DNA from: Pseudomonas canadensis
Lineage (GTDB): Bacteria; Pseudomonadota; Gammaproteobacteria; Pseudomonadales; Pseudomonadaceae
Assembly: GCF_000503215.1 (NCBI RefSeq)
Contig: NZ_KI628540.1
Location: 5,030-69,029, forward strand
Direction: 5' to 3'
DNA length: 64,000 nt
Below are positions 35,712 to 44,485 of the stretch, piece by piece. Position 1 is the stretch's first letter. Every line of letters begins with the position of its first letter. The notes under the pieces are model-generated. The model was not told the origin of the DNA. It did not search any database and saw nothing but the letters and a program-made list of their open reading frames with translations. A program made the translations under genes and the position numbers.

Positions 35712-36392
35712 TCACCCCAACCGAGCCGCCGCCCGCGCAACGATCTCCCCACGCACCCTGCGCGATTCAGCCGTGCGTTTGTTGGCTTCCTCCAACACAT
35801 GCTTGGGCGCCGTATCCGGACGCCCGGATTCAAACGGCGGTGCCGGCGCATATTCAATCTGCAATTGCACCAGTTGCGCCGCCGCTTCGCTGTACAACTC
35901 GGCAGCCAACGTCAGCGCGAAGTCAATGCCGGCAGTGATGCCGCCACCGGTCAGCAGGTTGCCGTCACGCACCACGCGTTCTTGCACTGCAATTGCACCG
36001 AGCGGGGCGAGCAGGTCGTGGTAGGCCCAGTGTGTGGTCGCCTTGCGCCCGCGCAACAAACCGGCGGCACCGAGCACTAGCGAGCCGGTGCACACCGACG
36101 TCACGTAGCGGGCGGTCTGAGCTTGGACCTTGAGGAAGTCCAGGGTCTGCAGGTCTTCCATCAACGCGCCAACACCGGAGCCGCCAGGCACGCAAATCAC
36201 ATCCAGGCGCGGGCAGTCGGTATAGGTCATGGTCGGTGTGAACACCAGGCCAGTGCTGGAAGTGATCGGTTCCAGGTCTTTCCACACCAAGTGCAACTGC
36301 ACATCCGGCAGCGAACCCAGTACGTCATAAGGACCGGTGAGGTCCAGTTGCTGGATACCGGGGAACAATACAAAGCCAATCTGCAGGGTCAT
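35712..36392 (-). CDS. inhA: Isonitrile hydratase-like DJ-1/PfpI protein
   Basis: A 226-residue protein of the DJ-1/PfpI superfamily that closely resembles isonitrile hydratase (InhA) of P. putida, which converts isonitriles to N-substituted formamides. The nucleophile elbow reads TSVCTGSLVLG (Cys about residue 101). Other shared segments are LQIGFVLFPGIQQLDLTGPYDVLGSLPDVQ and LLTGGGITAGIDFALTLAAELY. It is divergent from a GlxA-type regulator that has the same fold in its N-terminal half. The substrate in this strain is inferred only from family similarity. Confidence 0.85.
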   Translation of the reverse strand: MTLQIGFVLFPGIQQLDLTGPYDVLGSLPDVQLHLVWKDLEPITSSTGLVFTPTMTYTDCPRLDVICVPGGSGVGALMEDLQTLDFLKVQAQTARYVTSVCTGSLVLGAAGLLRGRKATTHWAYHDLLAPLGAIAVQERVVRDGNLLTGGGITAGIDFALTLAAELYSEAAAQLVQLQIEYAPAPPFESGRPDTAPKHVLEEANKRTAESRRVRGEIVARAAARLG

Positions 36393-36482
36393 TAATAGCG
36401 CTCCGTCAAAGGGGTGGACGGCTTCACTCTAGAGGCCTAGGCTTTGGCGAATACGCCATTGATCCCACGAATCACGCCAATC

Positions 36483-37487
36483 ATGTCCAGAATCGTCCAC
36501 GTCCTCGCTTTCGATAACGCGCAGGTGCTTGATGTCACCGGACCGTTGCAGGTGTTCGCCTCCACCAATGACCTGGCGCGTCAGCGCGGCCTGCCGTTGC
36601 CTTACGCCGTGTCGGTGATTGCTGCCCAAGCGGAGCCGGTGATGACGTCGGCTGGCTTGGCACTGCTGGCCGAGCCGCTGCCCGCCGTCGATGCGCCGTG
36701 CGATACGTTGGTGATTGCCGGCGGCTGGGGCGTATACGGCGCCGCCGAAGACCCGGCGCTGGTGGAGTGGGTGCGCGAGAAAGCCCGTCACACCCGGCGC
36801 ATGACGTCAGTGTGCACCGGCGCGTTCCTGCTCGCCGCCAGTGGCATGCTCGATGGCTGTCGCGTGGCCACCCATTGGACACGTTGCGAAGAATTGGCGC
36901 GCAAATTCCCGGCGTTGACGGTGGAGTCCAACCCGATCTTCATCCAGCAAGGCGCCGTATGGACGTCCGCCGGCGTCACTGCTGGCATCGACTTGTGTCT
37001 GGCGCTGGTGGAAGAAGACCTGGGCCGCGCTGTGGCCCTGGAAGTGGCGCGGCACCTGGTGGTGTTCCTCAAGCGCCCCGGCGGCCAGTCCCAATTCAGC
37101 GTGACCCTGTCCCTGCAAAAAGACGACAGCCGCTTCGCCGAACTTCACGCCTGGATCGCCGAAAACCTCACCTTGGACCTGAACATCGCCACCCTGGCCG
37201 TCCAAGCCGGCATGAGCGAACGCAGCTTTGTACGCCACTACCGCGCCGAAACCGGTCAGACCCCGGCACGTGCCGTCGAATTGATCCGCGTCGAATCCGC
37301 GCGTCGGCAATTGGCTGACAGCGCGGCGTCGATCAAACGCATCGCCGTGCAGTGTGGTTTTGGCTGTGAAGAAACCCTGCGCCGCAGCTTCCTTCGCGCC
37401 TTGTCGGTGACGCCCCAGGCTTACCGCGAACGCTTTTCGCCCAGCAACTCCAGCAGCGCATCCAGCGTGGCTTGCGGTGCTTCCTGA
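36483..37487 (+). CDS. GlxA-family AraC-type transcriptional regulator (DJ-1 domain + HTH)
   Basis: A 334-residue regulator. The N-terminal DJ-1/PfpI-like ligand domain (about 1-190) has TSVCTGAFLLAASGMLDG around the equivalent of the DJ-1 cysteine. The C-terminal AraC double helix-turn-helix contains NIATLAVQAGMSERSFVRHYRAETGQTPARAVELIRVESAR and IAVQCGFGCEETLRRSFLRALSVTPQAYRERF. ATG at 36483 is chosen because MSRIVHVLAFDNAQ is the natural domain start. It diverges from inhA, a probable target. Its last 67 bases overlap the hydrolase gene on the other strand. Confidence 0.9.
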   Translation: MSRIVHVLAFDNAQVLDVTGPLQVFASTNDLARQRGLPLPYAVSVIAAQAEPVMTSAGLALLAEPLPAVDAPCDTLVIAGGWGVYGAAEDPALVEWVREKARHTRRMTSVCTGAFLLAASGMLDGCRVATHWTRCEELARKFPALTVESNPIFIQQGAVWTSAGVTAGIDLCLALVEEDLGRAVALEVARHLVVFLKRPGGQSQFSVTLSLQKDDSRFAELHAWIAENLTLDLNIATLAVQAGMSERSFVRHYRAETGQTPARAVELIRVESARRQLADSAASIKRIAVQCGFGCEETLRRSFLRALSVTPQAYRERFSPSNSSSASSVACGAS

Positions 37488-38335
37488 GGGATGTTGTGAC
37501 CCACGCCGGGCAGCACCTGACGCCGGTAAAACCCGCTGAAATGCTCGACATCATCATCCACTTCAGGCGGTGGCCCCACTCCATCATCGGCGCCGCACAG
37601 CGAAATGCTCGGCACCGAGATCGGCGGCTGCAAAGTCAGCGCCTGCTCGATGGTTTCCAACGTCGGGTCGCCGGGCGCATACATGAAGCGGTGGCGATAG
37701 GAGTGAATCACCACCTCGACAAAATCCGGGTTATCGAACGACGGCGCGGTCTGCTCATACAGCCCCGGCCCCTCGGCCCAGGACGGCGACCATAACGACC
37801 ACAGCAACTTGCACAGTTCGCCACGGTTGGCGGTCAAGCCGTCCACACCGCGCTGGGTGTGAAAGTAGAACTGATACCACAAGCGATGCTCCGTCACCGG
37901 CGCCCTGGGCTTCAGTGACTTGGCGATGTCCTGGATGTTGTAGCCATCGCCGGTCACCAACCCGCGCACGCGCTGTGGCCACAACGCCGCGACGATACAC
38001 GCGGCTCGCCCACCCCAGTCGTACCCGGCGAGGGTGGCTTGCGGGATCGCCAGCGCATCCATGAAGTCCAGTAGGTCCTTGGCCAATGCGGCCTGCTGCC
38101 CGGAACGCATCACCTGCTCGTTGATAAACCGCGTCGGGCCGTAACCGCGCAGGTACGGCACCAGTACCCGGTAGCCACGCTCGGCCAGTACCGGCGCAAT
38201 CGCGTCATAGCCGCGCGGGTCATAGGGAAAACCGTGTAGCAGGATCACCGGCTCACCGTCGAGGGGGCCGTGGGCTTCGTAGGCGATATCGAGCATGGGC
38301 GTGCGTGCGTACAGCAGCGAGGTGGCGATCGTCAT
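37421..38335 (-). CDS. Alpha/beta hydrolase (epoxide hydrolase / haloalkane dehalogenase type)
   Basis: A 304-residue alpha/beta-fold hydrolase. The oxyanion motif is LLHGFPYDPRGYD. The nucleophile elbow GYDWGGRA has Asp106, which places it with epoxide hydrolases and dehalogenases and not with serine esterases. The catalytic histidine is in GVGHNIPQEAP. The substrate is unknown. Its 3' end overlaps the 3' end of the GlxA-type gene by 67 bases on the opposite strand. Confidence 0.88.
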   Translation of the reverse strand: MTIATSLLYARTPMLDIAYEAHGPLDGEPVILLHGFPYDPRGYDAIAPVLAERGYRVLVPYLRGYGPTRFINEQVMRSGQQAALAKDLLDFMDALAIPQATLAGYDWGGRAACIVAALWPQRVRGLVTGDGYNIQDIAKSLKPRAPVTEHRLWYQFYFHTQRGVDGLTANRGELCKLLWSLWSPSWAEGPGLYEQTAPSFDNPDFVEVVIHSYRHRFMYAPGDPTLETIEQALTLQPPISVPSISLCGADDGVGPPPEVDDDVEHFSGFYRRQVLPGVGHNIPQEAPQATLDALLELLGEKRSR

Positions 38336-38409
38336 CGGAGGCTCCTGTTAGATGCTGGAACTCTAGTCCAAAGGTATGACGCAATGGCGTGCAGATAAAC
38401 GCAGTGGTG

Positions 38410-38883
38410 TTACTTGTCTAGACTCAGCTCGGTGCTGTTCAGCACATGCTTGAAATGATGCCGCCACAGATCCACCCCCAACTGCCCCGACCGATCCAGC
38501 GACGAACCCACCGTCAGGTCGCTGATCAAGGTCGGCTGCAATCCCGCGTCGAACAGCGCGAACCCCGCCGCCAGCACGCAGGTGTCGGTCTGGATACCAC
38601 ACACCAGTACACGTTGCGGCGCGAGGCTTTTCAGGTAGGAAACGGTCTCGGGGGTTGGCGCATAGCCGTGTTTGATAAAGATGCGATCAGCGGCCACCAG
38701 GCTTTGGTCGTTCGGCGCCGGTTGCCAGCCGAGTTGCCGGGCGAAGGGCGTGACGCTCTCGTCGTGGCGCTCCACGGTGGCGACTGACGGCATGCGCCCC
38801 AGCAGGGTGTTGATGCCGTCCACCAGCCACGTGGGCGGGTTGAAGGAAGGTTGCACGTCGATGATCAGCAGTACCTGGCGCAT
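38410..38883 (-). CDS. Cysteine hydrolase of the isochorismatase family
   Basis: A 157-residue protein with the isochorismatase-like fold. The catalytic triad is visible: Asp9 (LIIDVQPSF), Lys71 (FIKHGY) and Cys102 (GIQTDTCVLAAG). Family members hydrolyse amides such as nicotinamide or isochorismate-type enol ethers; the presence of cysteine fits an amidase. ATG at 38883 with CAGGAACGCC upstream is preferred over a longer in-frame reading. It is shorter than typical members (about 180-200). Confidence 0.87.
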   Translation of the reverse strand: MRQVLLIIDVQPSFNPPTWLVDGINTLLGRMPSVATVERHDESVTPFARQLGWQPAPNDQSLVAADRIFIKHGYAPTPETVSYLKSLAPQRVLVCGIQTDTCVLAAGFALFDAGLQPTLISDLTVGSSLDRSGQLGVDLWRHHFKHVLNSTELSLDK

Positions 38884-38931
38884 GGCGTTCCTGTCCGTGG
38901 TCGAGTGGCCGCCCATTGTGCACAGGCCACT

Positions 38932-40758
38932 TCAGGGTTGCCAGGTGGTTTTCTCCCCGCTGAGCTTGCGATCCAGGAACGTCGCCGCGCTGATCAACGC
39001 CAGGTGGCTCAAGGCCTGGGGTGTATTGCCTAGGTGGCGGGCCTGGGTGTCGAACTCTTCGGCGTACAGGCCCAGCGGGTTGGCGTAGCGCAGCAATTGC
39101 TCGAATTCCAGGTGGGCCTTTTCAACTTGCCCGGCGCGGGCCAGGCATTCGACGTACCAGAACGAGCAGGCCGCAAACGCGCCTTCAGTGCCTTGCAGGC
39201 CGTCGATCTGGCTGTCGTCGTTACGATAGCGGTAGACCATGCCGTCGCGCACCAGGCTTTTCTGGATAGCTTCCAGGGTCGAGAGCCAGCGTGGATCGGT
39301 GGCCGCGACAAACCTCACCAACGGCATCAATAACATCGAACCGTCGAGCGCGGTGGTGTCGGTATGCTGCACGAAATGCCCGCGCTCTTCGTTCCAGAAA
39401 TTGCTCCAGATGTCGGCGTAGATCGCCTGGCGGGTCTGGTCCCAGCGTGCAAACGGCGCCGGCAACGAACGCTTGGAGGCCAGACGGATGGCGCGGTCCA
39501 GCGCTACCCAGCACATGAGTCGTGAGTGCAGGAAGTGATGCTGCTCGCCGCGCATTTCCCAGATGCCCACGTCTTTGGTGTTCCAGATTTCACAGACCTG
39601 GTCGGCAACTTCTACTGTATGTTTCCAGCCCTCATGGGAGATGGCTTCGCCGTACTTGTTGACCAGATACACCGCGTCCATCAGCTCGCCATAAATGTCC
39701 AGCTGGATCTGGTCAAACGCCTCGTTGCCGATACGCACCGGTTTGGCGCCGCCGTGGCCTTGGAAGTGCTCAAGCTCGGCCTCGGGTAATTCCTGGCGAC
39801 CGTCGATGCCATACAAAATGTTGATCTTGGTCGGCTGGTCGCAGCAGTCGCTCACGCGGCCTTTGAGCCAGCGCATATAAGCGTTGGCTTCCTCGACAAA
39901 CCCCAGGCGCATGAAAGCATACACGGTGAACGATGCGTCGCGGATCCAGGTGTAGCGATAGTCCCAGTTGCGTTCGCCGCCGGGGGTTTCCGGCAGGCCG
40001 AAGGTGGCGGCGGCGATGATCGCGCCGTGTTTACGCGAGGTCAGCAGTTTGAGCGCCAGGGCCGAACGGTTGACCATTTCGCGCCAGCGCCCACGGTAGT
40101 TCGATTGCGCGATCCAGCCGCGCCAGAACTGCAAGGTATGGGCCAATGCCAGGTCCGTGCAGCTGTTGCCCACCCGTTCATCCTCCTGGCCGCCAAGGAC
40201 GAATTCGGCACCTTCTTCCTGGCCCAGGGTAAAGCTGGCCACGGCGGCGCCGTCTTTGATCTGCAACGGGTGGCTGCCGGACAAACGCAGGCCGGGTTGG
40301 CCTTCGGCGCTGAAGCACACCGTGCCGTTGTCAAGGGTGGCTTGGGTGAGCGTGCGCGCGTAGTCATGGCGCACCGCACAGCGCAGATGAATGTCGGCCT
40401 TGCCGCTGACCACACGTACGCGGCGGATCAGCAGCGGCAGGTCATCGATTTCTTCGCTGATGGCCAGCAGGTCGGTGATCTCCACTACGGCCTCATCGCT
40501 GAGCCAGCGGGTTTGTAGCACGTTGGTGTCGGGCAGGTAGATCTGTTCGCGGCGCGCGTTGGGCAGGTCCGGGGTGAGCTGGAAAATGCCGGCATCGGGG
40601 CTGTCCAGCAGCGAGCAGAAGATCGACGGGCTGTCGAACTCCGGCCAGCAGAAGAAGTCGATGCTGCCTCTATCGTTCACCAATGCGGCACTGCGCATAT
40701 CGCCGATGATGCCGTGGGCATCGATGGCGCTCTGTTGTTCGTTCTTCAAATCAACCAT
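38932..40758 (-). CDS. Glycoside hydrolase family 15 protein (glucoamylase/trehalase-like)
   Basis: A 608-residue cytoplasmic protein. The N-terminal beta-sandwich (about 1-230) includes MRSAALVNDRGSIDFFCWPEFDSPSIFCSLLD. The C-terminal (alpha/alpha)6 barrel starts with FGLPETPGGERNWDYRYTWIRDASFTVYAFMRLGF. This class of bacterial GH15 proteins includes trehalases and glucoamylases. ATG at 40758 overlaps the SDR stop by 8 bases; a GTG two codons upstream is an alternative. Pairing with a glucose-dehydrogenase-like SDR suggests the two act on a released hexose, which is inference. Confidence 0.9.
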   Translation of the reverse strand: MVDLKNEQQSAIDAHGIIGDMRSAALVNDRGSIDFFCWPEFDSPSIFCSLLDSPDAGIFQLTPDLPNARREQIYLPDTNVLQTRWLSDEAVVEITDLLAISEEIDDLPLLIRRVRVVSGKADIHLRCAVRHDYARTLTQATLDNGTVCFSAEGQPGLRLSGSHPLQIKDGAAVASFTLGQEEGAEFVLGGQEDERVGNSCTDLALAHTLQFWRGWIAQSNYRGRWREMVNRSALALKLLTSRKHGAIIAAATFGLPETPGGERNWDYRYTWIRDASFTVYAFMRLGFVEEANAYMRWLKGRVSDCCDQPTKINILYGIDGRQELPEAELEHFQGHGGAKPVRIGNEAFDQIQLDIYGELMDAVYLVNKYGEAISHEGWKHTVEVADQVCEIWNTKDVGIWEMRGEQHHFLHSRLMCWVALDRAIRLASKRSLPAPFARWDQTRQAIYADIWSNFWNEERGHFVQHTDTTALDGSMLLMPLVRFVAATDPRWLSTLEAIQKSLVRDGMVYRYRNDDSQIDGLQGTEGAFAACSFWYVECLARAGQVEKAHLEFEQLLRYANPLGLYAEEFDTQARHLGNTPQALSHLALISAATFLDRKLSGEKTTWQP

Positions 40759-41551
40759 TGCCACGGAACTCCGGATATAGGCTCATGCCGCCGTCAATAA
40801 AAAGCGTGCTGCCAACGACATAGTCGGACGCATCACTGGCCAGCCACACAACGGCGTTGGCCACATCTTCCACATCGCCGATCCGCCCATAGGGAATCAA
40901 CTTGAGCAATTCTTGTGCTGCCGCGCCTTCGGTGGCGGCTCGATTGATCGCGGTACGGATCGCCCCCGGCGCAATCCCGTTGATGCGGATGCGCTGTTCA
41001 CTGACTTCCTGGGCGAGGGTGCGCATCAACATCTCCACGCCACCCTTGGACGCTGCGTAGTTCACATGCCCGGCCCACGGGATCAGTTGGTGCACCGAAC
41101 TCATGTGGATGATTTTGCCCGCCGCCCGCGACACGCCTTCGCGTACGCCCTGGCGGTTGAAGATGCGCACCGCTGCGCGGGCACACAGGAACTGGCCGGT
41201 AAGGTTGACGCCGATCACCGCATTCCAGTCATCCAGGCTCATGTCCACCAGGTTGGCGTCCTTCTGCATCCCGGAGTTGGCCACCAGGATGTCCAGGTGG
41301 CCGAAGGCATCGAGGGTCTGGGCAAAAAGCCTTTCCACCTCTTCTTCTATAGAAACGTTGGCGCCGATGGCAATCGCCCGGCCGCCCTCGGCATTGATCT
41401 GCTCTGCCAGTGCCTTGGCCGGTGCGGCCTGGCTGTTGTAGTTCAGCACCACGGCTGCTCCGGCTTGCGCCAGAGCCTTGGCCGCGCCGGCGCCGATTCC
41501 GGAACTGGCACCGGTCACCAGCGCCACTTGTTGCTCCAACGAGATATGCAT
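40751..41551 (-). CDS. Short-chain dehydrogenase/reductase (glucose 1-dehydrogenase-like)
   Basis: A 266-residue classical SDR. The cofactor motif is TGASSGIGAGAAKAL, the NAG-equivalent is VANSGMQ, the catalytic serine lies in HMSSVHQL, and the YxxxK pair is in NYAASKGG. The C-terminal STLFIDGGMSLYP is the usual substrate-side end. The sequence style is close to NAD(P)-glucose 1-dehydrogenases. It is the first gene of a two-gene operon with the GH15 protein. Confidence 0.9.
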   Translation of the reverse strand: MHISLEQQVALVTGASSGIGAGAAKALAQAGAAVVLNYNSQAAPAKALAEQINAEGGRAIAIGANVSIEEEVERLFAQTLDAFGHLDILVANSGMQKDANLVDMSLDDWNAVIGVNLTGQFLCARAAVRIFNRQGVREGVSRAAGKIIHMSSVHQLIPWAGHVNYAASKGGVEMLMRTLAQEVSEQRIRINGIAPGAIRTAINRAATEGAAAQELLKLIPYGRIGDVEDVANAVVWLASDASDYVVGSTLFIDGGMSLYPEFRGNG

Positions 41552-41708
41552 TGCTCACCGACCTTAAATTCGTGAGTTCAAGTAGCTGACTGATCGCGCG
41601 CAAGGGAAGTTCACCCGTGTGAAATTAGCGACTACAACCATGGTGAAAAATGGAATAACAGAACTATAAAAAATAACCATAAGATACTAAAAAACCGCTC
41701 AAAAGCGT

Positions 41709-41737
41709 TTGACAGGCTTTTTCGCCCCGTGTCTTAT
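41709..41737 (+). promoter_or_regulatory. Possible sigma-70 promoter of the sulfotransferase-containing operon
   Basis: TTGACA is followed after exactly 17 bases by TCTTAT (four of six matches to TATAAT), about 65 bases before the first gene of the operon. The surrounding 130 bases are strongly AT-rich compared with the flanks. Confidence 0.5.
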
Positions 41738-41804
41738 AGGCACACATCAACCCGCTCCGTTGGTAGTTCGGAAGTCATCGCGGGGCCACCTATAAGAGAT
41801 TTCT

Positions 41805-42509
41805 ATGTGCCTTTCGGCCGATATAGGGGAACTACCAGTTCAGGTAAAAGCAGCGGCCTTAGTTGGCGTGCCTAAGTTAGTTATCTTCGATTGCGACGGT
41901 GTTCTCGTCCAAAGTGAAGAAATAACCCTGTCTGTATTGATCTCCATGCTTAATGCCCTTGTTCAGGGCGACCCGCTGCTTGATGTCACCTGTTTTATCG
42001 AGCGCTTCCGTGGGCGGAAGATTGCCGAGTGTTTGCGCGAAGCTGAGCAGATATTAAATGTCAGTTTGGATGCGGAGTTTGAACAGCACTTTCGCGAGCG
42101 AGCGCTGCAAGCACTGACCCTCAGTTTGAAAGCCTCGGATGGGGTGCTGGAAGTATTACAAAAGTTGGAAGTTCCTTATTGCGTAGCCTCAAGTGCACCC
42201 CGCAGCAAGATAGAGCATTGCTTACGCCTGGCAGGGCTGTTTTCTTATTTTGAAGGGCGAATATTCAGTTGTTACGAGTTGGGTAGTTGGAAGCCTGATC
42301 CCCTGGTATTTCTGACGGCCTGCCGAACTTACCGCATCGACGTGAGTGATGCGCTGGTGGTGGAAGACAGTGTGACGGGTATCCAGGCGGCTGTAGCGGC
42401 CAATATAAAAGTGTTGGGCTTTGGTCCCGCGCATCGGCATGCGCAATTGGCCGCGGCCGGAGCATTGCCGATTGCTGACATGCGTGAAGTATTGACCATT
42501 TTTAATTGA
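41805..42509 (+). CDS. HAD-superfamily phosphatase, first gene of orphan biosynthetic operon
   Basis: A 234-residue haloacid-dehalogenase-type hydrolase close to phosphoglycolate phosphatase and beta-phosphoglucomutase. Motif I is VIFDCDGVLVQSEE (Asp29, Asp31), motif II CVASSAPRSKIEHCL, and motif III/IV KPDPLVFLTACRTY with VVEDSVTGIQAAVAANI. The predicted role is removal of phosphate from a sugar-phosphate-like intermediate of the operon. Base composition is lower in GC than in flanking genes. The start at 41805 has only a weak ribosome-binding site (AAGAGA). Confidence 0.87.
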   Translation: MCLSADIGELPVQVKAAALVGVPKLVIFDCDGVLVQSEEITLSVLISMLNALVQGDPLLDVTCFIERFRGRKIAECLREAEQILNVSLDAEFEQHFRERALQALTLSLKASDGVLEVLQKLEVPYCVASSAPRSKIEHCLRLAGLFSYFEGRIFSCYELGSWKPDPLVFLTACRTYRIDVSDALVVEDSVTGIQAAVAANIKVLGFGPAHRHAQLAAAGALPIADMREVLTIFN

Positions 42510-42526
42510 CTCAGGGAGGAGGCGTC

Positions 42527-43750
42527 GTGAACACACTTGGTTACCTGGAACGGCTCAAACGCAACGATCAATCTTCAGAAGTGTGGTGGGACTCATCGCC
42601 TGCCGTATACCTACCGTATAAAAAACACCTGCTGGAAAAATACCCAGCCGCTGTGACTTATATAGAAGCGTTGATGCCGGATGAATTCTCCCAGCCCTGG
42701 GGCTTGTGCAGTGCGACCACCAACCCTCGGTTAGTGACGGCCGTCATCCTCGAAAAGCGCGAGTATTGGTCCTCACGTTTCAACTTGGGCAAGCTGTCTC
42801 CCAGCGAGTTGCGCAAGCAGCTGTACAACGAAGTCATCGTCGAAGGGGCCGCCACGCTCAAGCCGCGTTGGATTCAGTCGGCGCAGGCCGAAGGGTGGAT
42901 TTCCGCCCAGGTCGACCCGGTTGACGTGCGCTGCACTGAACGCATGAGCGCCCGGGGATTGGAACTGCAGCGCCTGGCGCCGAACGTGATGGTCAAGGTG
43001 CCGGGTAGCCTGGAAGGGCTGGTAACGGTTGAACACCTGGTGGCCCAGGGCGGCTCGGTGAATATCACGTTCTGCTTCACGGTTGCGCAATTCCAGGCCG
43101 GTATCCAGGCCATCGAGCGCGGTAGGGCGACTGCCCGCAGCAAGGGTATCGACACTGCCCGCTGCAAGTACGTCATTACGTTCATGATCGGGCGTTTCGC
43201 CTGCCAGCCCGAGTTTACGCTGCAGGCCGCCGAGCGTGGTCTGGCGTTGAGTGCCGAGGAGCTGCGCTGGGCTGAGTTGATGATCTACGAGCAGATCCAG
43301 GCGCTGGTGGCGTCCTCGAAGACGCCGGTCAAGACCCTGCTGTCCAGCATAAAGGTCGATGTGGACGAGCGTGGCAACAAACATTGCTGGCACCTGGAGA
43401 AGACCGGGCATACGGCGACCTGCTACACGCTGACACCGGAGGTGGTGGAGTTCCTGATCGAGCGCGAAAGCCATGGCAAACCCGTCGTGCCTGCGCTGGA
43501 ACCTCAGAAACCGCCGGCGTCGACCTTCGCAAAGCTGATCCGCATTCCGTATTTCTACGAAGCCTACTTTGTCGACAGCATCGAACCCTACGACTTCGGT
43601 AACCATGAAGCCTTCATCAACGCCTGCAATGAAGCCAACAGCGCGCATCGGCGCCTGGCGGATTACTGCGTTCGGCTCTGCCCAGTGACGACGCCGTTCA
43701 AGCGCGCGCTCAACGCGTTGCTCGCCGCTGAATTTGGGGTGATCGCATGA
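42527..43750 (+). CDS. Transaldolase-like protein of orphan biosynthetic operon
   Basis: A 407-residue class I aldolase of the transaldolase family. The signature SATTNPRLVTAVI and the Schiff-base lysine in NVMVKVPGSLEGL (Lys157) are present. It is longer than housekeeping transaldolases (about 310-320), with an extra C-terminal region of unknown role. A strong GGGAGGAGGCGTC precedes a GTG start, 17 bases after the HAD gene. In secondary metabolism, transaldolases can build unusual sugar skeletons, as in the lincosamide octose pathway, which also uses a HAD phosphatase. The role here is inference. Confidence 0.85.
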   Translation: MNTLGYLERLKRNDQSSEVWWDSSPAVYLPYKKHLLEKYPAAVTYIEALMPDEFSQPWGLCSATTNPRLVTAVILEKREYWSSRFNLGKLSPSELRKQLYNEVIVEGAATLKPRWIQSAQAEGWISAQVDPVDVRCTERMSARGLELQRLAPNVMVKVPGSLEGLVTVEHLVAQGGSVNITFCFTVAQFQAGIQAIERGRATARSKGIDTARCKYVITFMIGRFACQPEFTLQAAERGLALSAEELRWAELMIYEQIQALVASSKTPVKTLLSSIKVDVDERGNKHCWHLEKTGHTATCYTLTPEVVEFLIERESHGKPVVPALEPQKPPASTFAKLIRIPYFYEAYFVDSIEPYDFGNHEAFINACNEANSAHRRLADYCVRLCPVTTPFKRALNALLAAEFGVIA

Positions 43751-44475
43751 ACAGGATGATCGGGTTGTGGGCACACCCACGTTCGCGCTCCACGGTGCTC
43801 GAACGTGTGTTTATCGAGCGGGGCGATTTCGAGGTTTTCCATGAGCCGTTTGCGCATATGGCGTTTTCCGAGGACTCGGCGATTCCCTCGGATGAGTGGG
43901 ATCACAGTTTGCCCACCACTTACCCAGGCATAAAAGAGCATCTGCTTAATGCCCGTGAGCGTGCGAACGTTTTTCATAAAGACATGTGTTATCACTGTTT
44001 GGATGACTTGAAAGTGGATGTTGGCTTTCTCGCGCAACAGGACAATATCTTTCTTATTCGTGAACCCGCCAGCAGCATTATTTCCCATCATCGGGTGCAT
44101 CCCGATATGCCATTACAGGCTATTGGGCATAAAGCGCTATACGACATATTTTGCGTGGTCACCAAGCTGACCGGCAAAGTGCCTTATGTGATCAATGCGG
44201 ATGACCTGGCCGCAGAGCCGGAACGGGTGATCCGTAAACTCTGTGATCATTTGAATATAGAGTTTATGCCACACGCGATGACGTGGAAGCGTGAGTGCCC
44301 ACAACAATGGAAAACGTGGCGACGTTGGCATGTCGACGCGGAAAACAGTGAGCGGATTGTTTCTCCAGATACTCCGCACGTTGATATCAACGCATTTGAT
44401 CAATATCCGAATTTAAAGGCGATGTACGAATATCACCGTACGTTTTACGCGCGCATGAATGAATTTTGCCAATAG
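43747..44475 (+). CDS. Sulfotransferase-family protein of orphan biosynthetic operon
   Basis: A 242-residue PAPS-dependent sulfotransferase-like protein. The 5'-phosphosulfate loop is GLWAHPRSRSTVLERVF (residues 6-22), and the 3'-phosphate site is LIREPASSIISHH (Arg105 with downstream Ser). It starts within the transaldolase stop (ATGA overlap). The same operon encodes an APS kinase, which makes PAPS, strengthening the assignment of a true sulfotransferase. The acceptor is unknown. GC content is clearly lower than in neighbours. Confidence 0.82.
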   Translation: MNRMIGLWAHPRSRSTVLERVFIERGDFEVFHEPFAHMAFSEDSAIPSDEWDHSLPTTYPGIKEHLLNARERANVFHKDMCYHCLDDLKVDVGFLAQQDNIFLIREPASSIISHHRVHPDMPLQAIGHKALYDIFCVVTKLTGKVPYVINADDLAAEPERVIRKLCDHLNIEFMPHAMTWKRECPQQWKTWRRWHVDAENSERIVSPDTPHVDINAFDQYPNLKAMYEYHRTFYARMNEFCQ

Positions 44476-44485
44476 GGATTGTTGC

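Noticed and set aside
41770..41796. hrp-box-like GGAAGT...CCACCTA before the orphan operon
   Set aside because: The spacing is about 11 bases instead of 15-16 and the first half is imperfect.
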